Assembly (NCBI RefSeq): GCF_036373705.1
Contig: NC_089866.1
Span: forward strand, 20,622,501 to 20,686,500
DNA from: Amia ocellicauda
Taxonomy: Eukaryota > Chordata > Actinopteri > Amiiformes > Amiidae
Length of the DNA: 64,000 bases
Direction: 5' to 3'
Shown: in pieces, positions 12,201-25,400 of the stretch
Layout of the letters: each line of letters starts with the position of its first letter
Position numbering within the stretch: the first letter of the stretch is position 1
Made by a program: the position numbers and the translations under genes
The notes under the pieces: generated by a model
What the model saw: the letters and a program-made list of their open reading frames with translations, nothing else
Database searches by the model: none
Told to the model about the DNA's origin: nothing

Positions 12201-15200
12201 CGTCTTCCTTCCTCTCTGACTTTCAAATGCTTTGTTGCACCCACAATGTCTGAAAACTTTGAGCTTTCATTTATATTTGTTTTCCAATCAATATTTACTT
12301 TTTATAACTCTTTCATGTAACTAATGATCTTGCATATAATTCTAGCCAACACAATGATTGTGTTTCTATAGGAAAGTCTCCTCGTTGGGAGTCAGTATAT
12401 GACAACTTTCAAACCATCTTTGTTGGAACCTGATGAAACAACACTATAAACACATTTGGGTCGTTGCAAGTATGGCAGCATACACAAGTTTTGGACCATA
12501 TAATCAAATACAGACTGTACAGTGAGATTGGATCGTTCGGTATTGAGTTTGATTGATGTTCAGACATAAATGACAATACTGTCATCCTCTAAATATAACC
12601 CTGTTGCTCATGCCATGTGGTACGGCAACTCCCACAAATTAGGTGCACTGCAGTTGTTTCAGACTGTTGGAGCAGAAATATGTATAACTTGTTCCTCATT
12701 CGTGGCAAATTGCATTTTAATGGTCTGTCACAGTCAGTCTGCTTTCGTTTTGGGTGTTGTCATCTTATCTGCAGGGCTATTCTCACCAAACCACAAATTC
12801 CAGTGCTTGTCTAGTGTATTGGTCATTCACACAGTATTTGTCTTTGGGCTAGCAAAGAGGAGCTGCATGATCGATAAAGCTATGCCATGCCTGTTAACCT
12901 CTCAATCTTACAGTTGTGTGTTAAACGAAACGCTGGGTGCACAGCAGTGGCTTTGATGAAACCACAAGAGCATCGCTGTATGCTGTAGCCACTGCACACC
13001 AAACAATTCCTGGTTCCTCTCTGATTACAAGGTCACAGTTGCTGCTCCCTAAATACAGACAGAAGACACTTTGCTCTCATTCCCTTTGTTTAGGTTACAG
13101 CAATGGCAGAGACCGCAGTCAGTCAGGGGTTGCGTCACAACTCAGCTATGAAGTGCACATGGTAGAGACTCCAATTAACTCTACAGACATGAACAAACCA
13201 CTGCATCTCCTCCTGTTCTTGCTTTTAGTATAGTGTTCAGCGAGGAAATGAGCACTGAAGACAAGGTTGTCATAAGAAAGAGAAGGCCTGGGACCGAAGG
13301 TGACTGAATAGTGTCAAACAACATTTTGGATGAGAGGGATGTTTTCATTATTACTACTATTCCTCTAGTAAACTGTTTTAACCAGCCATTGTAGTTTTGT
13401 AGTGCCATCACAGTTCTCGTTTTAATGTTTTCTCTTTACTGTGGTTGTTGCTGAATATATTCTTCCTTTAAAAATAAAAGCACACTATATCCATGCAACA
13501 AAAGGAGTGTCCGGCAGATGGCACCCCCATATAGCAGCTTTAAATTAGAAGGCAAAACCACATAATATGGTTATGCTTGGGGATTACTGCTATGGGTTAT
13601 TTTAACACGTGTGTTGATTATAATGTAATTTTTTTTATTGTTTTACTTGATATTGATTGATCACGGACTGTATTTGACTTGTGGTGACATTTGACCAGTA
13701 CATCAAAAGACATACATGATGAAAAAGAAAAAAAGGAAAGCATGTCAGTCAGTGTTGGTTCAAGCCGAGCAGCAAGGACATTTTTGGCAACAAGATCATG
13801 TGCTGTGTGGTTTCTAGGGTCAGAGTGTCCTCGGAGACGACGACAGAGCTGCAACCCAGCAGAGACTGATCGTTTCATGAAAAATACCATCTTAAACTTG
13901 TCAGTGAGTTTGGGCTTAAGTGAGTGTTTTATTAGTCTTCCTTTGTTTCTTTACTTTTTGAAGGAATTGACAGTTAAATACTTGCATCTTAATTAGTGAA
14001 CCCTATAGCTTTTCCTTTGTCTGCTCTGTAAAACTTATGTACACAATTGGTGGTGGTGGTCTTCCAAAGCTTTGAAAAGCATTTCCCAAATAATCCCAGC
14101 AATATACACAATGCAAATAATGACTCAAGAGTCAAAGGGAGTTCCAGGAACACGCAGAAGGACACCAAATAAACATCTATAAGGGACACAGTAACTATCT
14201 GATTTACACAGATGTAGGCAGATCATTTGGTTAACGAAAGGCATCTGATAAGTTGTGTGCTTTTGCAGAACTCAAAACACCATGAGAACAGTTTATTTTA
14301 GTAAGCCAACGCAGATAAGTTTAAGAATAGTCCAGCTTTATGTAGAACAGCATTTCCACTCTGACTTGAACTTTTCTTTTTAATTCAATGCAAAGTTAAT
14401 TAAATCGGCTGCGGCAGGGCCTGGGGATTTATCCCAGTCGTGAAGTGGTTTTACTCGGGGGTGCAGATTTTTCAATCCAGCTGTTGTGACGAGTGCATCA
14501 GTGCTCCTTTGTGCAAGTGAAAGTGCTCTGCGGTCTGTAAGAAATTTTACAGAGAAGGGTTTTGTATTATATTTTTTGGGGCAGGCCACTGGAAGCATAA
14601 TTGGTTTTTGTTCAGACGAGTGATAGCAGGGTGGGGAAGGAATCTAGCTTCTGTAATGCGTTGCACAGCCGTTCAATTGAATAACAAGCAGCTTTCATGT
14701 AACAATTTTACAACTGTCTCTCTCATTGGACAAGGGGAGGTTTTTCCAAAAAACACATGACAGGATCTGAAACTTTGGTTTCAAAAGAACTCTTTAAGAG
14801 ATTATTTTAAACCCTTATAAATAAGATATCCTCAAGGTATTAAAAATGGTCTATGAAGCTGCAAATAAGCATGTGAAGACTGCTGCTTCGCTTTCTGATT
14901 AAAATGAGAGCATATCTTAAAGCTCCAACTGTAAGAGAACAGCTTTGTTAAAAAAAAGGGGATTTCACAGAAAACATGGAACAGATATAAAAACATCTTA
15001 TTTATTAGACTTAAAATAGTCAAGAGGTAACTTATGCAGTCCACCACTACAATCTTCATTAGTCATACAGCACAGTATTACAATACAGAATCGAGTTATT
15101 TTACATTAGGAGTGTACAAGAATCTATCTTACATTATAAAACAGCGGTTTCTGAAAGCACAGTACAGGAATGAGGCCTGTATGTCACAAAAGGTCTATGT

Positions 15201-18200
15201 TTTGACTGTTGTCCATGTTCACACTGAGAGGGATACATCAACATCAAGGATGAACACAAATGTTTGTCTCAGATGCAGACAGAAAAAGAAAGTAAAACAC
15301 ACACACATATACAGGAAAAAAAATTTTTATACCAACATGCTGGTTTTCTCACAGGTAGTTTGGCAATCTATTAAGTTGGTATACTTATTATTATTACATT
15401 GACAATCAAGGCAAATGGCTTATTTTGCTGCACCCAGATTTGAGGACAATGTGACCCCGACTCTATAATTGCCTGAATAGCTAATCTGCCACTGACAACA
15501 TCCCTAACCCTGTACAGTAAAGTGCTGGAGTAGCTGGAGAGTTGCGATTGCTTTGGGTTGTGTTAGTCAGCGCAGGGCTGATGGCTTATTTTCAGCTGAC
15601 TATGTAAGAACCAGGATTGGTTCCCTTGCTAGTCCAGTCTCTCCATTATTGTGTTTGTATTCATAAAAAAAAAAAAAAAATCCATAAAAATAACAGCAAT
15701 TTCACAAAAAGAACCAAGCATAGGGGAGGTCACGCACGGCCTCCGGAGGAATCAGGGGTCCCGTACATCACAGAAACTGGCTCCGTGTGCACAGACATGC
15801 AGACAGGTATCCACGGCTAGTGAAAATACACATTACTTCTCTCCTGCAGCCCAAAGCCACTCTGGCCTTCTTCAATCCAGAAGAGCTGCTTAAACTGGTG
15901 AATGAACGGAGCAGAGAGAGCACACACGGTATTCACGGGCTGAGTCTCTGTGCCCTGACGCCGCCGCCAACTTCTTCTATTCTGCTGAGGCACGTATGGG
16001 CTGTTGAATAGTTTCACAGCATTCCAGTCCTTCCAGAGGAATAGACAATGGTGAAATGAAGGTCCAATTAGAGCACCTGTACTACGGCATTCCTTGTTTT
16101 TATGCCAGTTTATGAAACCAGAATAATGTAAAACACTAGCCACTAGTTAGTTTTACCTCTTTCTAGAGAGAAAGACAACATCCAGATTAATGTAAATATA
16201 CAAACAGGTTAAGTTCTGGAGCTATTTACAACAGGGCTGCAATCACCATACAAAGTCAACAGGAAAAAGAAATAAGAAAACTAAATTTGGTGGTCAGATA
16301 TGCTACCGATATGTAGGCTGGTACAAAACGAAGGCCCAGACATATACAGAAGGCCATCATACGTTATTTGTAGTGTTCATTGGTTTGTATAAAATCTCCC
16401 TGTTAGTTTGAAGACATGAATCCCAGCAGTTAACCGCAGAAAGAGTCTGTACACTCAGATAGGAGCGATGGCTTCGGTGGGAGAGTATTAGAAGCACAGT
16501 ATAGCAGGTTGTTAGATGTTCATACTGTGGCACTTGTACCTGATAAGAGTATCGGAAAAATAACATGACACATCAGATTTTTTTTTTTTTTACAAGTTAT
16601 AGAAGTGTAAGCATACAACATAAATAAAAAAACAAAACCTTACAAACTGAAAATGTACAGATCATATTACTATACTAAGGTTTTATTTGTTTTGGGGGTG
16701 GGGTGGGAGAGTATATATACAAAGAAGAAGTAAATACAAACTATTTCACCACAATCCTTCTGAGAGGATAAACAATGTGAGAAAGGTACACAGTTCAGTT
16801 TTCAGTTGTACAATTTAACAAGGTCTGTTCATGGTGTGTGTTGGTATACAGATACATAGATAGACAGCTAGAGAGATGTCTGTCTATCTATCTATCTATA
16901 TACACTGCAGAGTTCTCCTCCGGAAGTTCAACCCAAGATGGTCATTAGGAGGGCGAAAGGCATCAGTATTGGTCAATAGGGGAAGCTGAAGCAAGACGTT
17001 TTTTTGTGACACCCAAAGACAGTTCCCGTAGTCTAGCACTATAAATGACACCAAATCAACTGCATACAATATCACCTCCAAGATCTTCAAATCAGAGCTG
17101 GAGATCAAAGTGCTAGAGTGATGATACAGCACCACGGCTTCACTCTCTGGGGAGGACCCTGTGTTGGATGTGTATAATGATGCATAGAAATAGAGGGGCA
17201 CTCATTTCAGATATCAAAAAGGAACCCGAGTTTACAGTTCCTGGTTTGCAATGTTAACACCTGTGAAGAACAGTACTGTAGAGACTTTGGTTCATAGACC
17301 TTGTCACATCTCAGCCTTCTGAGGACACCTGACAAGTCCAGAGGAATGAGACACTATGAGTTCAGCTGTCTCTGGACAAGGCTTTATTCAGTGTAAAACA
17401 GCTCTCGTTTACTGCAATGGGGGCTGAGCAGGAAATGTTAAAACTAACATGCTATTCCAGGAAGTAATACTCGATGCCACACAGTGACACACAGCTGGGG
17501 GCTGGCAAACCCTTTCTGTTGCTATGTCACAATGAGAGGAGGGCTGGAGACTCGCTGTGTTATTTGCTTCCTGTTAAGTATTCTTCCCCACAGACTTGAT
17601 CAACAATTAACAAAAACTATTTTCTGGGTAAAACAAAAGTATGCAGCCAGTAAAGCACAGTAATTTGGGGGGGGGGGGCTGCCTTCTTAAACTCCCCTCT
17701 CTCACAATAGACAACAATAGCAAATGTGCTTGGTTTAACCTATCCTGAGATACAGCATGAGCCTATCAAACACACCTACTGTCTTTTACCTTCACCTACC
17801 TACTTTTATTGCTTCTTATTTTTATAGAACAAAAAAGCATGCGTGTATATACATTTTCTTTTTACAAATCTAGATGGGCCCATACAAATAAAGCTCTCCC
17901 TTCTCTCTCTCTCAGAAGTACCATGGAGCTCTCCAGATCTAGCTGGTCTGGGATGAGGTTGCGGAGATACAGTGTACGGATTGGAGCGGTATTAGCGTCT
18001 GCACAGCCCTCGGACTGCGCCGCACTGCCATTGTATACATTCACACAACAGGTCAAACCCCCTTCACCGATCACCAGTCAGCCACTGCTCCCCTACTCTT
18101 CCCCAGCAACCCACAGGGGAGCCACGAGTGTTCTCCTTCTACCTACATTTCTACTGCATATAGACTATGTTCAAACAAATCCCCTTGAAGGAAGGGCTTG

Positions 18201-18567
18201 CAGGTTTCAATGTTTTTCACTCCGTTGTTTTTAGTAATATACATCACATAGGCATGATATAGGGGACTGAAGTTAAAAGCACCTAGAGTATTCTCTCCTT
18301 AGTTTGTGATAAATGCTTATTAAATTCATACTCCCTGAAATTGCTTTGCAAAAACAATTTAAAAAAAAATGCACATTACAGATGCCACTATTAAAAGTTA
18401 GAGATATGTAGTTCTCAACTAAGTTTATCGGCAGGACGGGGCAGCTTGTTAGTGAAATTGTATTATTCCTAAAATGATTGTATGGATTCCTATTATTTCT
18501 CCCCCATGAATATCTAGATATTATCCAGTTTTTCCATTATTTTGAAATATTCTAATCATTAAATCTC

Positions 18568-18568
<1 letters not shown>

Positions 18569-18593
<25 letters not shown>
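18569..18593. repeat. (AT)n microsatellite
   Basis: Simple AT alternation in the presumed vps37b 3' UTR or intergenic region. Confidence 0.85.
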
Positions 18594-18601
<8 letters not shown>

Positions 18602-19307
18602 CTAATGTCTTAAGTACTGAAATAGGAAAAACAAAAAGCAAATAACAAAGAAACTTAACATCTTTGGCTACAGGTTTGCTTTTTTTAACCTGGTCATCAA
18701 AAATGCTAAAACCCTCTTAAGTAACATGACATAAAAATCTAGATCTGGTTTTAGTACGTTTATAAAACAGCACAGTATAGTCTCAGTCTTCTGTTTGCAT
18801 AATGTTTTCTCACTCTCGTTGGCACAGCTGAAAGTCAGTTGTTTGCCGTTATCCATGTCTACTGTAAAGCTGTCTGTCATGAAATGGGTGGAACATTTTT
18901 TATAATGCAGGAACTAAACAAACGAGCAAAAGACATTCAAATACGTATTTTTTTTCTCCATCCGTACAACAGAGGACAAAACCGAAATCGGTACCATATG
19001 AAATATTCAGGCAAAATGCTTCACTCAACAGCAAATACTCTTACTAAAATGCACACCACATTCAGCCCTAGATAGCCAGAAAGGAGCAGAAATAGAATTT
19101 ATTTTGGTTTTCTTTTTTAAGCGAATTAAATGTTAGGAAAAAAACTCAAAATATATACCTCCCTCTGTTTTTTTAATATATAAAAAAAGGTTTCCGACTC
19201 AACTAAGAAATTCACGTTTTTGTTGTGTTTGCTGTTGCTATTAAAATATTCAGGCATTTACATGACACACAGCATATGCACTCCCTGCATATAAATTAAA
19301 ATTATAT

Positions 19308-19313
<6 letters not shown>

Positions 19314-19344
<31 letters not shown>
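19314..19344. repeat. (AT)n microsatellite
   Basis: AT alternation about 130 bp downstream of the vps37b stop codon, minus-strand sense. It can form a hairpin in the transcript. Confidence 0.85.
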
Positions 19345-19349
<5 letters not shown>

Positions 19350-19471
19350 ATTTGATTTTCTTTCGATGCAGGTGAAGTGAGTTACCCCAGCATGGCAGCG
19401 AACGCTACCGAAACGCACAGCAATAGACAGCAACTGCACATGGGGAGTGCTGGACTGCCCCCCCAGGATCC

Positions 19472-22400
19472 TCACTGTATGATGAAACCAGGCTGGGGGG
19501 CCATCCGAGGGGGGGGTCTTTGTGGGAGTGCGGGGGGGTACTGAGCGATGAAGGGATTGGGGTAGCCAGGCTGTGAAGAGTGAGAAGGCAGGGGGTTGCC
19601 CACTCTGGGGGGGATGGGGGGGTAGGGGCTGGCAGGGTACGGGAGCTGATAGGGCTGGGGGGTCATGGCTGCCGTGGGCTGAGTGGGAGGGGGCGGGGGC
19701 ACTCTGCGGGGCAGGGGGACGGGAGGGCTGTTGGCGTCTGTGGAGAAGGCGGGGAGGTTGCTCGGGGGGGGCGCGGTGGTCTCTGTAAGCCGGGGGAGCT
19801 GGGGGGGGGCCTGGGGCAGCTGGTGCCCCTTCAGCACCATCTCGCGCAACTTGTCGATCTTCACCCTCCGCAGGTGTGCCAGCTTCCTCTTGCTGTGGTA
19901 CTCGTCGATGAAGACGTCCAGAGGAGAGTCGCCCTCCAGGAAGGAGTCGGCCATGTTCTGCAGAGCAACAGGGGCCGTCACAATATTAGAATTATATAAC
20001 TCATGAAACGCATATCATTAAAACCTGAACTGGAAAACACAGAAGTACACAAAAGCCGAAGCACTTTCCTTTCTTATACAGGGCCATAAACCAACCATTT
20101 TTATAAAAATATGATCAAATAAACCTGCATTATGTTATAGGATTTTGAAATTAAAAGAATTTTGTTTAATTATTGACTTATAAAAGGTTAATATTAGGGG
20201 TATGAAAAGATGCATCTTTTCATGCACATAGCTGGCTGTCTGGAAAAACATTTTATTTTTTATTTTAATGTATTTGTTTGGTTGTTTTGGACACAACTCA
20301 TGCAAGGTTTCATTGGGGGAAATGACAGGAAGGATGTGGTGGTGAAAAGTGGGGTTGTGAAAAACAAAAGGTAACCACCATCACATCTTTAAAGGTAGTT
20401 TAACCTATCACAGTGCCACTGAGCATTCGATGGCAGACGGCACATGCTAATCATTTAAACAGAACGATCATTGACAGATGCTGACCCTTTTATGGCTCCA
20501 TGCGCAGTATTAGAGCACGTTATGTAACCTGGCCACTGTGCTCATATTTAAGATGAGCTTTCACAGATTGAGAGGGAGGCTCGGAGATGAGTAATTCACT
20601 GCTCTTCTACCATCCTATGATTTATTGTTTTTTGTGTCATAGTTTGTAGATTAGTCTGGCTGGGGGTGGCTTCCACTAAAATAGATTTGCGCTACAACAT
20701 TCAGGTGGCGGCTGCTGGTTTTAAAAGTGGGATTCTGCCGTACATGCCAGAGAGGGACAACTCACCTCTGTCTCCTCCTCGATCTTGGCTCCCTCTGCCT
20801 GCAGGAGAGCCAGGAGTGTGTCAATGGAGCCGTTGCCTGCGTGGTTATCTGAAAATACACACACACATGCTTTATAACACAGGAGGCAGACTGTCATGCA
20901 GGCAAAGAAGCAAAGCCATAACGAGCTGGTCCAACTGTTGTGGTCATCACTCTTAAACCATTTAAATCACTGCTTGAAATGCTGTGACCTCTATGTAAGG
21001 ATTCACAGAGGGTTCCAGCCACAGCACAGTCTGGTCAGGATGGTCAATTATCCACTTTAAACCCTGACCACAATTTCCCCCCTGGCTGCAACACACACAG
21101 AGCAGGGCCTGGCATGTGGCACAGAACTGTAATCCTGACGCAGCTGACAAAAGGTAAAGGGTGACCACTACTGCAATGCAAGGGTTGGCGTCACATCTTT
21201 ACAAGCTAGCAGGGTGGATAATTACTAATTGATGCTCTGTCCGCAAAATCCAGTATTTTTGTCTGTATAATTTCCCTACAATGGGGCCAGCTACATTTTT
21301 TGTGTAGGATTTATACGCCCTGCATGAAAATATAACCCGGACTCCACCTGCTCATTTGACTGTATAGGAAGTTGAGGAGCCTGTCAGAGTGTTACAGTAC
21401 CGCTCCAGGCTGGGAACCCAGATCAGCTATCGGACGACTCCTCCTCACCGCCTGGACCAGAGGAGCACATGAAACGCAGGGCAGGGTTTCTAATTGAATC
21501 ATATCACCAGGAAGAGATCGGACATGCTTTTATGCACAGAGAGGCAGACACGGTATTGGGACGATGGCTATGCGATTTGTCTGGTAGAAATGACGTCAGA
21601 TTGCCTTCCTGATCATCATTAGTAAAAAAAAAAAACTAATTGAGGGCAGAGAGAAAAGGATTGAAGTGGAGAGGTATGCCCCACACTATTTGATGTAAAA
21701 GCAATGACTGTGACTTTGAAGATGGATGAGAGTGCCACTGATATCCACTGTTACTATAAGGGATCTTGTCATGTAAGCTTACTTGTAAGATCTGGCACCA
21801 GGCAATTAAATAATACATTAAGACGTTGCATTCAATCGCTCAATTTACAACACAACCCTGGCCTGCTGAAACTCAAACTCAGCTTGAGTGTAACAAAGAT
21901 GTCAAGGGTACACGAGTGCACAATCCCCCTACGAGCGACAGATGAAGAGTTTAGTTTAACAAGCTTTCCTCCGGTGTGACGCAGGGCATTTCGCAGCAGG
22001 TCAACGGCCCGGGTCAACAGGAATTACAACACCGAAGAAGCAAAGACTAATTGTTCCCCAGCCTGGTGAGACCTGAGTGAATAAAAACATTCCACACCAG
22101 AAAGACAAGAATGTCCGAGTCGCACCTGACGCTGTTTTTGTCATGCTCAGTCGCTTCAAGAAAGGTCATAAAATACAGGGCCTCAGGATGAATGTGCCGT
22201 GTCACAGTTTATTTTTTCCAAGCCTTCAGCCCTGGAAGCATTTTTGAAACCCAACCCAGAAACCGCTGATTTGGGCTTCGTGTGTCATGTGAACGCAGCA
22301 GTATCAGCGACACAAAGAACTCATAACTAACCTGCTGTTCCCGTCTGCTGAAGGTCGGTTACCTCAGCAGTAGGTAAAGTATCACACTGTAACCTGACCT

Positions 22401-25400
22401 GGGTGCCCCACGTGTCACCTAAGATAGCCCTGGATATTGTACCTCCAATCAAGTGCCACATAACATTAATACACCCGACAGCATCATCAATATTGTTTTA
22501 GCAGTATTTCTGCTTTCAAAGAAAGCATTGTAAATCCGCTAATGTGAATAGCACATTGATTATGCAGCCAGCGACAATGCCCTTACATAGACTTAGACTG
22601 GAGTTGTCTTTGTTATCGTACCATCTGTGCCCATTACAACTGATTCATCACTGCACGACAGAAACCAAAAATGGGATCCAATTCCAACATCACAGAAAAC
22701 CCACACGCCTGACATTAAAAATAATAATGAAATGCTAATTATATATATTTTTAGCAAGTAATGAGAAGACACACTATGACAAAGTACACCAAATGCCTCC
22801 TATTCTCTGAAAAAATATTATATTTTCCAAAATTTTCACTGTTCATGTGGTTACATGAACATGTTGCTTCCTCCAAGAGACAGAGACAGACCTAGCTCAT
22901 TAAGTCGGCTCTGCTGCTTTTATCAGCTTTACTGTGAAGGATTCTCATGAACTGCAGAATTAGATTTCCTAACAGATCTTTTTTTTCTGCATGCGAGTTA
23001 CTAGTGTTTGGCACAGCCTGGTCATCACAAGCTGACTGTTTGCTAATTGAAGTGGGGCTACTTGCCAGCTGTTGAAAGGGCCAGTCTGGTGTATTTCTCG
23101 TCCCGTCTCGCGCACACAGACTACACAAACGAACACTGTTCCACTAATGAACTGTGGGACCAGAGCTGGGGCGGCACAGAGATCTCAGCTTCTCTCGCTG
23201 CCTATTGTCGCTGTGCAGTAAGAGGGTTCTTATGAAATGCATGTTGCCATAGAGATGGATTTTGGGAGAGATACAGGCTGCCCAAACACCATGACTCATT
23301 TAACACAATGCTCCCCTTGCCCGCAGGCACAATCTTCATCTGGGCCAGACACAGGCTGTTCAACAGCTACAGACTGACAGCTAGGATTTCCGGTTACAGT
23401 AAATCCATATCTGGGACAGTTTGAAAGAAAATCTGGGCTACCTACATTTCATACAAAGCCATCACTATTCTTGGTATGAATGTAAAAAGTTGATATTGTT
23501 TGTTCCTATTATTTATTTATTCATTTCTGCATTCAGTGTTAAAAAGAATCTCCCTAAGGGAGACCATAAATATCCAGGAGAAGGTGTCAAGTAACAAGGA
23601 GGAGCTGGCTTCCAGGTGGAAAGTTGAGCTGTATGGGGTATATTTTTAAAACTGTCAGACAACACTGCCACCAGGATCTCTCTCCACATCGTGCTGGACA
23701 AGAGTCAAGCAGTTCCGATGTTTAGTTTGTCCGGGTGTAAATTTGGGAAGAGATCATTGCAGATACTATCGTTAGCTTAACGATCATGTGCTACACAGCA
23801 GCAGACAAAACAGGCAACACAAACTGTAAACATATTGCTGAGGAGCTTGTGATGAATGTGAAACATCTAAACAGAATGTATAAATAAATAAATAAATAAA
23901 TAAATAAACAAACTGGTTATTCCTGTGGCTATCATGGAAAAGATGTCAATTAACTGCTGTGCTGAATGAATTTAGTCAAAATACTGTCAACTTTTTTAAG
24001 CATTCAGAGTGAAAAGATTGGTGTGAAATGGACACTTGGCATTTTATTTATTTTAAAGTGCATTGCCTAGCAACCACTACGTCACGGAGTAAGTGGCATC
24101 TGCTCCTGACAAATATTTGCCAAAGGGGTGTGGCATAACTCTCCAGAAGACAAGAGTTGGGCTACCCTTACTCACAAACTACACTGCAGCAATCTGCACT
24201 AAACTCCATCAGAGACCACTGCAAGGAGAAAAAAAAAGAAAAAAGTAATTTTGGGAAATATAGAGCTGAACTTAGATCAACTTGTGTATTTATCTTAACC
24301 TGTCAAAATGGGATTTCCCATAATGCACTTTAACCGCTACAGGCATGACAAACCTAGCAGATCTCTATATGCAGCCATGGCAGAAACTGGGCAAACCGGT
24401 TCAGTTTGTGGAGAGAGCACAGTATTGTTGTCTTAAACAATAAACCAGACCTGAATTGCTTAAAGGAGAGAATTATCCAGCCTTCTCTCACTCACGGTCT
24501 TACCATCTCTAGTTCTCTCTCTTTTGAGGAACTATTTTACATAATGATATTGTAAGTTTAACTGTCTGAATTGCTCCTTAATCTGTTATTTTAAAATTAC
24601 GGTTTAGAATCCCGGTGTGTGAGAAGGTAATTTTTCTTAAAAATAAAAACAAAACAAATATGAAAACTACATTTCTTGAGATGGAAAAGTAAGAGTTGCA
24701 GGGGCAGGTGTACCTAGTGTGGACCTCCTCAGCTGGTAGGCCTCAAAAAGATCCTGGAGCTCGCGGTATTTCTTGGTGAGCTGCATCTTCAGACAGTCCA
24801 GTCTGGGCTGATGCATCAGGTTTTGCTCTGCCAGGCTTCGATTACTTGCCAGGGTGGTCTCTTTCGTCTGTTGTACATTCTGCACCTGTATCAAAATAAA
24901 CGCAAACAAGGCTTGTTTTCGGTTTTCTGCAATGTACCAGGCGAGGAAAAAAAATAAAAAGTACACCATTTAACTTACTTTTAGACACCGCATAAATGTG
25001 CATTTATTTAGGTGTATTAATATAAACAATTTTTTTTTTTTTTTTTTTTTTTTAAACAGACCTGGGAAACTCATACTTTGTATTGCACTTATGTTGTAAG
25101 TTGCCCTGGATAAGGGCGTCTGCCAAGAAATATTATTATTATTATTAATACTGCAGTGTGAAGAGGGTTTAAAAGAAAGAGGACTGGAGATGAGTGAGAT
25201 GGGGTTGCCTGTGTAATGTATAGTTTTCCCCGATAGCTATCAATAAGATCTGAAGCCTTGTTTATGAAGAATGTACAGAACAGATTTGTTGTCTAAAGAA
25301 GTGGGCTATGCGCCTCACCCTATGGTAACAGCAGACAGAAATGGACAGAAATAGTGCAGTACAGGACTATTAGACTGGGAATGGCAGCCTTCCAAGACTA

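Larger units (their letters stand above)
12201..19471. other. Region between the convergent hip1r and vps37b ends; includes the vps37b 3' UTR
   Basis: AT-rich, with no ORF longer than about 140 codons and none resembling a known protein. The part next to 19471 is the vps37b 3' UTR on the minus strand. Candidate minus-strand polyadenylation signals (TTTATT on the + strand) occur near 17810, 16684 and 15003. AT microsatellites lie at 18569-18593 and 19314-19344, and a TCTA tract near 16875-16900. Nothing else is supported. Confidence 0.5.

Noticed and set aside
19573..20006. Gly/Trp-rich + strand ORFs up to 139 codons
   Set aside because: Shadow of the proline-rich last exon of vps37b.
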